DNA from: an uncultured Gemmiger sp.
GTDB lineage: Bacteria > Bacillota > Clostridia > Oscillospirales > Ruminococcaceae
Assembly: GCA_944382785.1 (NCBI GenBank)
Contig: CALWNO010000017.1
Span: 1-47,751 of the forward strand
Direction of reading: 5' to 3'
Length of the DNA stretch: 47,751 bases
Below the pieces are notes generated by a model that saw only the letters and a program-made list of their open reading frames with translations, was not told the DNA's origin and did no database searches. The position numbers were made by a program, and so were the translations under genes. Positions 32,271 through 40,700 of this stretch are shown here, one piece after another. Numbering within the stretch: the first letter of the stretch is position 1; the number at the start of each line of letters is the position of its first letter.

Positions 32271-32990
32271 TCACAGGCTCCTTTCCGGGTAGGGGGTTTC
32301 GGTGTCGCGTTTGCGGAACCACTGGATGAGCAGGATGGAAATGGCCATTTTGACCATATACTGCACGCTCTTATAGAAGGTCAGGTAGCTCTGCCCCGCG
32401 GTGCGCTCCCCCATTTTGACCTGCACTTCCTTGACCACCGCGCCGTTCTTGATGAGGTAGCTGATGGTATCCGGCTCGGGACCGTAGTTCAGGTTCTGGG
32501 CAAACTCCTCCACCATGGCCCGGTTGAACATCCGCATACCGGAGGTGGGGTCGCAGATAGCCCGGCCGGTGGTCAGCCGGATGGCCCAGCTGATGATATA
32601 GCTGCCCAGCATGCGCAGGGTCTTGGGCTTTTTCACCGTGAGGAACCGGCTGCCGATGACGATGTCCGCCCCATCCTCCAGGGCCTCCAGCATGGGGGCG
32701 ATGTATTCCGGCTTGTGCTGGCCGTCGGCGTCCAGCTGGATGGCGCAGTCGTAGCCGTTTTCGGCGGCATAGCGCAGCCCGGTCTGGAAAGCCCCGGCCA
32801 GGCCCAGGTTCACCGGCAGGTCGATGAGGCGGAACCCGTTGGCCCGGCAGATGGCGGCGGTGTGGTCCCGGCTGCCGTCGTTGACCACCACATAGTCATA
32901 CTGGGGGTAGTTTTTCGCCAGGTTGCCTACCACTTTTTCAATGTTGGCTTCCTCGTTGTAGGCGGGGATAACGATGAGCAATTTTGACAT
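32271..32990 (-). CDS. Glycosyltransferase family 2, dolichyl-phosphate mannosyltransferase (DPM1)-like
   Basis: This 239-residue enzyme has the GT2 fold with VIPAYNEEANI at residues 7-17, VVNDGSRDH near 34-42, and the metal-binding DXD in LDADGQHKPE near 87-96. The domain is followed by ISYLIKNGAVVKEVQVKM and one or two hydrophobic segments at the C-terminus. Such proteins move a sugar from a nucleotide donor to a polyprenyl phosphate, giving the donor used by DUF2142- or GT-C-type enzymes on the outer face. It sits one base from DUF2304 and near the DUF2142 gene, which fits that cycle. The ATG is at 32990. Confidence 0.88.
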   Translation of the reverse strand: MSKLLIVIPAYNEEANIEKVVGNLAKNYPQYDYVVVNDGSRDHTAAICRANGFRLIDLPVNLGLAGAFQTGLRYAAENGYDCAIQLDADGQHKPEYIAPMLEALEDGADIVIGSRFLTVKKPKTLRMLGSYIISWAIRLTTGRAICDPTSGMRMFNRAMVEEFAQNLNYGPEPDTISYLIKNGAVVKEVQVKMGERTAGQSYLTFYKSVQYMVKMAISILLIQWFRKRDTETPYPERSL

Positions 32991-33016
32991 AGCTGCTCCT
33001 TTTTTGCGGGCGGGGT

Positions 33017-34162
33017 TCAGGCCCCGGTCCCTTCCTTGGTTTTTTCCCGGGCGATCGCCATTATTTTAGCAAAGACCGCATCCCATGTAAAGTGGGCGGT
33101 CAGGTTGGCATAAGCGGCTTCGGCCTTGCGCCGGGCGGCTTCCGGGTCGGCCAGCAGGGCCTGCAAGGCGGCACGGATGGTGGCCGGGTCGGTATCGGCC
33201 AGCAGGGTGCCGTACTCCGGCCCGGGCAGCAGTTCCTCGGTGCCGGCGGTGGGGGTGCACAGGATGGGGCAGACGCAGGCCGCCGCCTCCAGCAGGGTGG
33301 TGGGGAACCCTTCCGCATACCGGGTGGGCAGGCAGTAGACGTCCGCCTGCTGCAGCAGCTGCACCACCTGATGGTGGGGCAGCGCTCCGGGGGCCAGGGC
33401 CCCCAGCTCCCGCAGCCGGTCCCGTTCGGGGCCGTCCCCCACCGCCACCAGCAGGGTGTCGGGCAGGTCCGCCACCGCCCGGGCCAGGGCCACCGCCCCT
33501 TTTTCGGGGATCAGGCGCCCCACAAAGAGCACCAGTCTGGCGGGCGGTTGTACGTGCAGCAGTTCCCGCCAGTCGGCAGGCTCCTTCAAACTTTCCTGGA
33601 TCAGGGCCACGGGGTCCACGGCGTTGGGCAGGCAGCCTTTGGCGGTGATGCCGAAGGTTTGCAGCCACCGGCAGACGGCGGCTGACACCCCATAAAAATC
33701 CGGCCCGGTGCGGCGGATGATGCCGCAGGCCAGGTGTTCATACATCCGCCCGGCCAGCCCCACCAGGCCGCCCCCCACCGGCATATACCCGGTGGAATGG
33801 TCGATGACGATAGCCGGCACCCCGGCCCGGTGCACCGCCCGGGCGGCCAGGATGCTCTGGGTATACATGCGGGTCTGGATGACGCAGAAGTCCGGCTCGG
33901 TCTCCTGCACCAGACGGCGCAGAGCCCGGGCCCCCGACGGCCGCACCACCGGGAACCGCCCCTTCATCACCGGCCATACCGGCAGGCGGCGGACCTCGAT
34001 GTGGTTCTCGTCGCTTTCCCGGGCGGGCAGACCGGGCAGAGCGCTGGTCACCACCACAGCCCGGTAGCCCTCCTTGGCAGCGCGCAGGGCCAGGTTCCAG
34101 GTATACCGCTCCACCCCGCCCACGGTGGGCAGGTACTGGGCGGAAAAGAAGAGGATGGTCAC
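33017..34162 (-). CDS. Glycosyltransferase family 4
   Basis: This 381-residue enzyme has the two-domain GT-B fold. The N-terminal half starts ILFFSAQYLPTVGGVERYTW, typical of GT4 enzymes, and the C-terminal half has GRLIPEKGAVALARAV and the donor-binding EGFPTTLLEAAA (E-x7-E motif) near residues 290-300. It has no membrane span and works at the inner face of the membrane. The start is a GTG at 34162 with AGGAGG 7 bases upstream; no ATG alternative fits. It lies within the glycan operon between the DUF2142 gene and the GT2 gene. Donor and acceptor sugars are unknown. Confidence 0.86.
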   Translation of the reverse strand: MTILFFSAQYLPTVGGVERYTWNLALRAAKEGYRAVVVTSALPGLPARESDENHIEVRRLPVWPVMKGRFPVVRPSGARALRRLVQETEPDFCVIQTRMYTQSILAARAVHRAGVPAIVIDHSTGYMPVGGGLVGLAGRMYEHLACGIIRRTGPDFYGVSAAVCRWLQTFGITAKGCLPNAVDPVALIQESLKEPADWRELLHVQPPARLVLFVGRLIPEKGAVALARAVADLPDTLLVAVGDGPERDRLRELGALAPGALPHHQVVQLLQQADVYCLPTRYAEGFPTTLLEAAACVCPILCTPTAGTEELLPGPEYGTLLADTDPATIRAALQALLADPEAARRKAEAAYANLTAHFTWDAVFAKIMAIAREKTKEGTGA

Positions 34163-34183
34163 GGGCAGCCTCCTAAAATCGGG

Positions 34184-36820
34184 TCACCGGGCCAGGATGA
34201 CCAGCATGATGTTGAGCAGGACCCCGAAGTTCACCGCACACAGCCCGCATACCAGCCGGGAAGCGGCGGTGTCGGCGTCGGCAGCCAGGATGTGCCGGGG
34301 GGCACACACCAGCAGCGCCAGGGGCAGCACCGGCAGCAGATAGCGTCCCTGCAGCCCGTAGACGGTCTCATAGTAGGTGGGGGTCCATACGATGCACCCG
34401 GCCAGGGCCAGGGCACAGCAGGCCAGCACCGCCCCTACGCACCAGGCACGGTAATGCCCGGCAGGCAGGCGGTCGAATTCGGTATCCCGGCGGGCGGGCA
34501 GGGCGGCAAAGGCCAGCAGCCCGTACAGGGCGATGACCCAGCCCCAGCCCAGCTCCACCGAGTTGTAGCTGAGCAGGCCCCCCACCAGGCCCCGGAGGTA
34601 GTCGTCGGTATTGTAGACGGCGGTACGCACCACCAGCAGCAGGGTGTCGGACAGATGGGTGAGCACATACCCGGGGGTATAGGTGATCAGGTCCTCGGGG
34701 GAAGCCACGCTCTGGCTTTCCCGCACGGCCCGGGCTGCCTCCACCCGCTGGACCAGGATCTCCCGGTCCAGGGGGTAGTATTCCGCGTCCTCCATCCCCA
34801 CGGTGACTCCGCATTCGGTCAGTTCCCGCACGCCGGGTTCCACGGTATAGCAGGCCTTGAACAGCAGCACCCGTCCCTGTTCGGTAAGCACCTCCCAGGA
34901 CCAGTCGTTGACGGCCTGACCGCCGAAGTAGGTCAGGGTCACGGCCCGGATAAAATCTTCATCGGTGAAGGAACTCTGTTCCATCTCACTGGGGCTGAAG
35001 AAGAAGCTCTGCCCCAGCTCGGCGGCGCTCACGTCTCCGTCTACCAGGGCCTGGGCCCAGAACTCCACCTCGCTGTCCGCCACATCCTGGGTCAGACCGC
35101 CGCAGTAGAACACCCGGCGCACAAAGGCTTCGGGGGTGTGTTCCAGGTATTCGGCGGGGATGGCGTCAAAGTAGTCTTTCAGCGGGCTGCTCTGGGCGGC
35201 GGTCTCCGCCGTCTGGGTCTCCGCTGCCGGGGCGGCGTGGGCCGCCGGGGTCTGGACCGAGGTGGTTTCCGCCTGGGCGGCGGTGGTTTCCGACGCCGCA
35301 GCGGTGGCTTCGGTTTCATCGTTGTGCAGCAGGCCGGTGAGCATGGCCCCGTTCAGGCACAGGGCCAGGGCACAGCAGGCGGCCAGATACACCGCCTTTT
35401 TCAGCCGGGCCCGGGTCCCCAGCCGCTTGCCGGGGATGAGCAGGAAGAGGGCCGCCAGGGGCAGATATACCAGCTTGGCGGGGGCCAGCAGCACCCCGGC
35501 CGCCCCCAGGCCCAGCAGGTGGGGCAGGGTGACGGGATGGCCTTCATCCGCAAAGACCGCCTGCATACACAGGGAGGTAAAGACGAAGGCCAGGCCCAGC
35601 AGCAACGCGTCCCGGCTGAAGGAGGCCGCCAGGTGCAGGGTCATGGGCAGCAGGGCCGCCGCCGCAAATACCCGCCGTCCGAAGGGGGCGAACCGTACGG
35701 CCAGGGACGCCAGCACCGCAAAGGCGATGAGGTTGGCCAGCCGTCCCAGCATGAGCACCGGCACAAAGCCCAGGTGCAGCAGAAATCCAAGGAACACCGC
35801 CGCCGCGCTGATGACATACAGGGTGGGGTTGCGGTCGGTCTGGTATTCGGCCAGCTCCACATGGCTGTCGAAGCTGTCGGTGGTGGTGGTGAAGAGGTTT
35901 TCGGACAGTTCCTGCCAGGTAAAAACGGTGGTGTTTTCGTCCTGGAGCAGGCTATTCACATCATGTTCCCGGCGATAGCTCATATCGATGGGCACGTTGC
36001 CCATCCGCCAGTCATCACTGCTGAAGAAGTTGGCCCAGCGGCAGGCCAGGGTGAAGGACTGGTTGATGTGGTACTTTTCATCGGGGGCGGCGTAGGGCGG
36101 CAACACCACGCTGTACAAAAGGCCGAAGGCCACCGCCAGCACCAGCACCAGCCGGTGCAGGGGCAGTTTGCGGCGCAGGGCCGTGCGCACCCCGAAAAAG
36201 ACCAGAAGAGAGGCCAGCACCGCCATCCCTATAAAGAACCGGTCCAGAAACCCGCCGATGGTGCGGTAGGTCACGATCAGGGAGAGGGTGGCGTCCTGTT
36301 CCGCCCCGGCAAAGGTGTAGGTCTCCTCCCACAGGGCGGTGCCGTTGGAGGTACCCACGCACAGCCGCCCGGTACCGGTGTATTCGGGGGTCAGGGTCAG
36401 GCAGTAATGCCCGCCCAGCTTGCCGGGCACGGCCTTGTCCAGCCCGAGGCCGGTATACTGCCCGGGCACGATGAGGCTCATATCTCCCCAGGAGGTGGCC
36501 AGCACTTCCCCGGTGTCGGCGTCGGTGAGGGTCACGTTCAGGGTGCCGGCGGGCTGTTCCCCGTTGGTGCCAAAGACCACCGCCACCGCCAGCAGGTCCT
36601 CCTCATAGGAAAAGGTCTGGCTGACGCTCTGGCCCTCCTCGATGGGAGCGCTCATGAGGGTGTAATCGTCGCTGATTTTCTGGGACAGGCTTTTCTGGGT
36701 GTTGCCCCGGACCACGGCCAGCCACAGCCCGGCGGCCACCGCCAGGCAGAGGAGCAGCGCGCCCAGGGCCAGCACCGTGGGGCTGTGTGCCCGATACAAT
36801 TTGCGCAGTCTGCCGGTCAT
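34184..36820 (-). CDS. DUF2142 family membrane protein (candidate GT-C-type glycosyltransferase)
   Basis: This 878-residue protein has about 12 membrane segments. After an N-terminal segment comes an extracytoplasmic beta-rich region (residues 40-200), then the motif PPYAAPDEKYH near 240-251, which is the DUF2142 mark and resembles the acidic active-site loop of GT-C transferases. A Thr/Ala-rich linker of about 45 residues (roughly 500-545) sits in an outside loop. Enzymes of this shape use polyprenyl-phosphate sugars to decorate glycans outside the cell. The KdsC stop and this start overlap (ATGA), so the two genes are translationally coupled. I chose the ATG at 36820. The precise activity is not proven. 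Confidence 0.8.
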   Translation of the reverse strand: MTGRLRKLYRAHSPTVLALGALLLCLAVAAGLWLAVVRGNTQKSLSQKISDDYTLMSAPIEEGQSVSQTFSYEEDLLAVAVVFGTNGEQPAGTLNVTLTDADTGEVLATSWGDMSLIVPGQYTGLGLDKAVPGKLGGHYCLTLTPEYTGTGRLCVGTSNGTALWEETYTFAGAEQDATLSLIVTYRTIGGFLDRFFIGMAVLASLLVFFGVRTALRRKLPLHRLVLVLAVAFGLLYSVVLPPYAAPDEKYHINQSFTLACRWANFFSSDDWRMGNVPIDMSYRREHDVNSLLQDENTTVFTWQELSENLFTTTTDSFDSHVELAEYQTDRNPTLYVISAAAVFLGFLLHLGFVPVLMLGRLANLIAFAVLASLAVRFAPFGRRVFAAAALLPMTLHLAASFSRDALLLGLAFVFTSLCMQAVFADEGHPVTLPHLLGLGAAGVLLAPAKLVYLPLAALFLLIPGKRLGTRARLKKAVYLAACCALALCLNGAMLTGLLHNDETEATAAASETTAAQAETTSVQTPAAHAAPAAETQTAETAAQSSPLKDYFDAIPAEYLEHTPEAFVRRVFYCGGLTQDVADSEVEFWAQALVDGDVSAAELGQSFFFSPSEMEQSSFTDEDFIRAVTLTYFGGQAVNDWSWEVLTEQGRVLLFKACYTVEPGVRELTECGVTVGMEDAEYYPLDREILVQRVEAARAVRESQSVASPEDLITYTPGYVLTHLSDTLLLVVRTAVYNTDDYLRGLVGGLLSYNSVELGWGWVIALYGLLAFAALPARRDTEFDRLPAGHYRAWCVGAVLACCALALAGCIVWTPTYYETVYGLQGRYLLPVLPLALLVCAPRHILAADADTAASRLVCGLCAVNFGVLLNIMLVILAR

Positions 36821-37341
36821 ACAGGATTCTCCCCTTTTGCGTGGATGCCAAAGCCTTTGGCCATGGCCTCTTCCAGGCGGCCTTCCCGGCGCAGGAACTG
36901 GGCGATGGCCTCCCGCACGGCGCCCTCGCCGCCCTTCTTGGTCCCCACAAAGTCCGCCCGGGCGGCCACGGCGGAAGCCGCGTCGGCGGGGCAGGCCACA
37001 AAGCCGCACAGGGCCATGGCGGGCAGGTCGTTCCAGTCGTCCCCGCAGTAGGCCACTTCCTCCCGGGAAAGGCCGTGCTCCGCCATGAAATCCCGCAGGA
37101 AGGCAGCCTTGTCCTTCACGTTCTGGAACACATAGTCGATGTGCAGGTCGGCAGCCCGGCGGCGCACCGCCTCACACTCCCGCCCGGTGCAGATCATCAC
37201 CTGCACCCCCACGGCCCGGGCGGCCACAATGCCCGCCCCGTCCTTGATGGCGAATTTTTTCAGTTCGTTGCCGGTGGCGTCATAGTAGACACCGCCGTCG
37301 GTCATGGTCCCGTCCACGTCCAGCACCAGCAGTTTGATCAT
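36817..37341 (-). CDS. kdsC: 3-deoxy-ulosonate-8-phosphatase-like HAD enzyme (KdsC type)
   Basis: This 174-residue protein is a capless HAD phosphatase of the KdsC group. It carries LVLDVDGTMTDGG (nucleophile and acid/base aspartates D8 and D10), ICTGRE (motif II), NVKDKAAFL with the motif III lysine, and CGDDWNDLPAM (motif IV). KdsC removes the phosphate from 3-deoxy-manno-octulosonate 8-phosphate before activation with CTP. Here it follows the HMGL-type aldolase by 14 bases and precedes the DUF2142 gene by overlap. The substrate may be a different ulosonate phosphate, since no KdsA is present. The ATG at 37341 is the natural start. Confidence 0.85.
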   Translation of the reverse strand: MIKLLVLDVDGTMTDGGVYYDATGNELKKFAIKDGAGIVAARAVGVQVMICTGRECEAVRRRAADLHIDYVFQNVKDKAAFLRDFMAEHGLSREEVAYCGDDWNDLPAMALCGFVACPADAASAVAARADFVGTKKGGEGAVREAIAQFLRREGRLEEAMAKGFGIHAKGENPV

Positions 37342-37355
37342 AGGTTGCCTCCGGT

Positions 37356-38924
37356 TCAGGCATTCATCAGGTTGGCGTACTCGCTGGGAGTCACAAATTC
37401 CATGGGCAGGCCCCCGGCCTGGATGGCCCGCAGCGCCGCCGCCACCTGGGCGTTGTAGGCAGCGCCCCGGTCGGTGTGGGTGTGCAGACGGCCCTCGGCA
37501 TAGGCGTTCTCCCCTTGGCGGTAGCCGTCGGCCCCGGCCAGCATTGCCTTGGATACACCGCACAGCCGCAGCAGCCGCAGCAGCATGAGGACGCTGTTGC
37601 CCTGGGGGGCATCGGCAGCGCACAGGCGGTCATAGTTGACGGTAAGGGGGTTGTCGGTGCGCAGGTTGCTGGTGAGCACCGCCGGGCAGGGCAGGCTGTC
37701 GATCTTGTCGTACCGCTTGCTGGAGGAGAAGAAGGCGTAGTCCGGCTTGCAGAAGTCCGGGCAGAAGTTGGCGGAGATCACCACATCCGCCCCGGCCTTG
37801 CCCGCGGCCACCTGGCCTTCGGGGGTGCCCAGGGTGGCGCCGGGGGCCAGCACCAGCACCTTCTTGCCCGCCAGGGCGGCGCGCAGGGTGTCCAGGGCTG
37901 CCGTGTCGTCGATGCGGCGGCTCTGGTATTCCTTGTACAAACCGTCGGCGTAGGCGGCGTCAAAGACGGTGGCCTTGGACCGGTCCAGCTTGGCCAGAAT
38001 GTGGTTGATGTCCCGGTTGGTCAGATCCCCTTTTCCCAGGAAATGCTCGGCATAGTTGCGGTGGAGGTTGTACCGGGCGGAGAGGAAATACGCCGGGGTG
38101 TAGCCCCACTGGGTCTCCCCTTTCAGGGGGGCGATGTGGTCCTGGATAGCGTCCATGAGCTCGTCGATGTCGTAGCCCATGCCCAGGGTGTCGTTCATAT
38201 AGTCGGCCACCAGCTCGATGGGCAGGTTGCCGGGGATGCGGCCCATGCCCAGCAGGCTGGCGTCCACGGTGGTATCCCGCAGCAGGTGCTTGTCCAGGAA
38301 TTCCTGGGCCAGGCAGAAGCTCAGGGCCATGTTCTCATGCAGATGCAGCCCCACCCGGATGTCCGGGTCCAGGTTGTGGTCCACCAGGCTGACGATCCGC
38401 TCCAGGTCCCGGCGGCGCATGCTGCCGAAGGTATCTACGATGGAGAACTGGTAGGGATGGATGGCATTCACCTGGTCCAGGATCCACAGGATGTCCTTGT
38501 CCGCATAGCCCATGATGTTGATGGGGTTGATGGACAGCTTGTACCCCCGGGCCTTGACCTCCCGGGCAAAGTCCATCCCTTCCCGGATGTCGTAGTCGTG
38601 GGCGGTGATGCGGATGAGCTCGATGCCGTGGCCTTCGTAGGGGGAAAGCTGGGCAATATCGTAGTTGGAGCGCATGGCCATGCCGGTATACATGGTGTGG
38701 CCGGTGTGTTCGGGCAGCAGACGGTTCAGCTCCTCGATGGTGCGGCAGACAGTCACATCGGGGTCGTACTTGTCCACATTGCGCAGAAAGCCCACTTCCA
38801 CCATGTCCACCCCGGCGCGGGTCAGGGTGGCGATGATGTCACGGGCGGCGGAGAATCCCCAGCGCCAGTTGTTCACATACCCGCCGTCGCGCAGGGTGCA
38901 GTCCAGCAGTTTGGTGTTTGCCAT
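37356..38924 (-). CDS. HMGL/DRE-TIM aldolase fused to an unknown C-terminal domain (candidate ulosonate synthase)
   Basis: This 522-residue protein has two parts. Residues 1-320 are a DRE-TIM barrel of the HMG-CoA-lyase / 4-hydroxy-2-oxovalerate-aldolase type. LLDCTLRDGGYVNNW at 6-20 holds D8 and D13, GVDMVEVGFL is at 38-47, the metal ligands H194 and H196 are in GLHLHENMA, and GMGRIPGNLPIE is at 226-237. Residues 350-522 form a separate Rossmann-like domain (KKVLVLAPGATLGTPEG, then VISANFCPDFCKPDYAFFSS) that reminds me of DUF115/GT42-type folds; this is a weak resemblance. The aldolase class makes 4-hydroxy-2-oxo acids from pyruvate and an aldehyde, and a 3-deoxy-2-ulosonate is such an acid. 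With KdsC and KdsB flanking it, it could build the ulosonic acid. No KdsA or NeuB is nearby. Confidence 0.72.
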   Translation of the reverse strand: MANTKLLDCTLRDGGYVNNWRWGFSAARDIIATLTRAGVDMVEVGFLRNVDKYDPDVTVCRTIEELNRLLPEHTGHTMYTGMAMRSNYDIAQLSPYEGHGIELIRITAHDYDIREGMDFAREVKARGYKLSINPINIMGYADKDILWILDQVNAIHPYQFSIVDTFGSMRRRDLERIVSLVDHNLDPDIRVGLHLHENMALSFCLAQEFLDKHLLRDTTVDASLLGMGRIPGNLPIELVADYMNDTLGMGYDIDELMDAIQDHIAPLKGETQWGYTPAYFLSARYNLHRNYAEHFLGKGDLTNRDINHILAKLDRSKATVFDAAYADGLYKEYQSRRIDDTAALDTLRAALAGKKVLVLAPGATLGTPEGQVAAGKAGADVVISANFCPDFCKPDYAFFSSSKRYDKIDSLPCPAVLTSNLRTDNPLTVNYDRLCAADAPQGNSVLMLLRLLRLCGVSKAMLAGADGYRQGENAYAEGRLHTHTDRGAAYNAQVAAALRAIQAGGLPMEFVTPSEYANLMNA

Positions 38925-38947
38925 AACAAAGTACCTCGTTGAAATGA

Positions 38948-39682
38948 TTATTCGGGGTGTGTTTCGGAAAGGGTGCGGCGGACCAGGTCCAGGTCCTTGG
39001 GGGTGTCCACACTCACCGTCTTGTAGGGGCTCTTGATGGCGTGCACCTTGTGCCCGTGCTCGATGAAGCGCATCATATCGTTTTCCTCCGCCAGTTCCAG
39101 GGCGGATTTGGGGGTGTCGTGGTAGAACTGCAGGGCCTTGCGGCTGTACAGCTGGATGCCGGTGACCTTCTCGTACTCAAAGTCCAGGGTCCCTTTGGGA
39201 TAGGGGATGGGGCTGCGGGAGATCATCAGGATTTCCCGGGCCGCGTTGGTGACCACCTTCTGGTTGGAGAAGTCCACCACGTCCGCCGGGTGGGTCATGA
39301 CGTTGGTGAGCACCGCCACATAGTAGGGGTCCTCGGGCAGCTCCTTGGGCAGAATCAGGTCGAAAGCCTTCACGTTGATGAGGGGCTCATCCCCCATGAC
39401 CTGCAGGTAAAGGTCGGCTTCCAGCTTGGTGGAGACCTCCCAGATGCGCCCGGTGGGGGTGTCGTGGTCGGGGCTGGTCATCAGGCAGTTCATGCCGTAG
39501 GTCTTGCAGGCGGCCTCGATGCGCTCGTCGTCGGTGGCAATGACCACGTCAGACAGGGCGGCACACTTTTTGGCTTCGTTGTACACCCACCAGATCATGG
39601 GTTTGCCCAGGATATCGGCCAGAGGCTTGCCCGGCATGCGGGAGCTCTGGTAGCGGGCGGGAATGACGGCAACGGTTTTCAT
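38948..39682 (-). CDS. kdsB: CMP-3-deoxy-ulosonate (CMP-Kdo) synthetase, KdsB type
   Basis: This 244-residue protein is a full-length cytidylyltransferase of the KdsB family. It starts VAVIPARYQSSRMPGKPL (residues 4-21), the nucleotide-binding signature, and has ATDDERI near 49-55, the metal site VMGDEPLI near 95-102, then RSPIPYPKG and an ending DTPKDLDLVRRT. It links CMP to a 3-deoxy-ulosonic acid such as Kdo, forming the activated donor for transfer. In Gram-negatives this feeds lipopolysaccharide; here the host appears Gram-positive, so the product should be a capsule or wall glycan. It lies 23 bases after the aldolase-coding strand's upstream neighbour, inside one operon. The exact ulosonic acid is unknown. 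Confidence 0.88.
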   Translation of the reverse strand: MKTVAVIPARYQSSRMPGKPLADILGKPMIWWVYNEAKKCAALSDVVIATDDERIEAACKTYGMNCLMTSPDHDTPTGRIWEVSTKLEADLYLQVMGDEPLINVKAFDLILPKELPEDPYYVAVLTNVMTHPADVVDFSNQKVVTNAAREILMISRSPIPYPKGTLDFEYEKVTGIQLYSRKALQFYHDTPKSALELAEENDMMRFIEHGHKVHAIKSPYKTVSVDTPKDLDLVRRTLSETHPE

Positions 39683-39702
39683 GATAAAACGCGACCTTTC
39701 GT

Positions 39703-40698
39703 TTATTCAGGTTGGCCAGACTGGGCGGCGGCCAGGGCCCTGGCGTCGTCCAGGGAGACAAAGATGTTTTCTTCGGCGGCGGTAAAGCCCCGCAGCACCC
39801 AGCTCTGTACCGTGACCGCCCGGCGGAATTTGCCGGGCAGACAGAAGTTCAGCACCTCGCTGGGCATGGTGCGCTCCAGCACGGTGGCACCGGGAAAGAG
39901 CGCCGTGTAGTCGGTGTCGTCCCGGGGATGGGTCTTGATGAAAAGGGGGCCGGTGGTATATTTTGCGGCCACTGCCTTGAAAATGGCGTCCTGTTCGGCC
40001 TGGTCCATGAGCCCGTCCTGCACAAAGCTGCGGGGCAAAAGCAGGGTGGCCCCGGCGTAGGTGGCCGGGTCCTCGGGCAGGGGCTGAGAGACAAACACCC
40101 GGCGCACGGCGGCCTTTTCCTCCTCGGTCAGTCCCGCCAGCAGCGCCCGGGCGCTGAATTTGCATAGCTTTTCCCGGGGAAAGAGGGTACACTGGTCCGG
40201 GTCTTCGCTCTCCACGGCGGCACAAGCGGGGCTGTCCCCCCAATAGAGGTAGGGACGGCGGGCAAAATCCGCCGCGGCCCGCTGTTCGGTGAGCAGGTGC
40301 TGGTCGGTGTCCAGGGTACCGCCCACCGTGTCCTCGCACAGGGTATAGGGCGCATGGCAGTCCTGGAGATACCGCCCGGCCACGCTCCAGTCGTTGCTGA
40401 TGCGGATGGTGCCGTAGGCGTTTTTGTCCAGTTCCGGGCCTACCCCGGCCTTTTCATAGGCCCGGCGGTTGCGATAGTGCCCCAACGGCCCGGTGACGAT
40501 ACCTTGCCACCGGGATTCGTGGAGGACGGCCACCTCGCGGAAGGCGCCGTCCAGCTTGCCGGAAGCGGCCAACGCGTCGGCGCCGGGGATCTGCTCACTG
40601 AGCCAGACGGCCTGGCCGCCCCCCGCCCGCAGCGCCCGCACCAGGGCAAGAAGCAGGTGGTAGGCGGTGTGGCAGATGTACAAATCGGGTTTTGCCAT
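39703..40698 (-). CDS. Sialyltransferase-like glycosyltransferase (GT52-type resemblance)
   Basis: This 331-residue soluble protein begins KPDLYICHTAYHLLLALVRA (residues 3-22), a pattern common to GT52 and polysialyltransferase-like enzymes. It continues with CEDTVGGTLD near 120-129, FIKTHPRDDTDY near 257-268 and MPSEVLNFCLPGK near 282-294; the HP motif is the usual CMP-binding mark in that group. It sits next to a CMP-ulosonate synthetase, so a CMP-sugar transferase is the natural reading. Its donor would be the product of KdsB. I chose the ATG at 40698, 2 bases after the ABC transporter stop. Assignment to the exact family is not certain. Confidence 0.62.
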   Translation of the reverse strand: MAKPDLYICHTAYHLLLALVRALRAGGGQAVWLSEQIPGADALAASGKLDGAFREVAVLHESRWQGIVTGPLGHYRNRRAYEKAGVGPELDKNAYGTIRISNDWSVAGRYLQDCHAPYTLCEDTVGGTLDTDQHLLTEQRAAADFARRPYLYWGDSPACAAVESEDPDQCTLFPREKLCKFSARALLAGLTEEEKAAVRRVFVSQPLPEDPATYAGATLLLPRSFVQDGLMDQAEQDAIFKAVAAKYTTGPLFIKTHPRDDTDYTALFPGATVLERTMPSEVLNFCLPGKFRRAVTVQSWVLRGFTAAEENIFVSLDDARALAAAQSGQPE

Positions 40699-40700
40699 CT

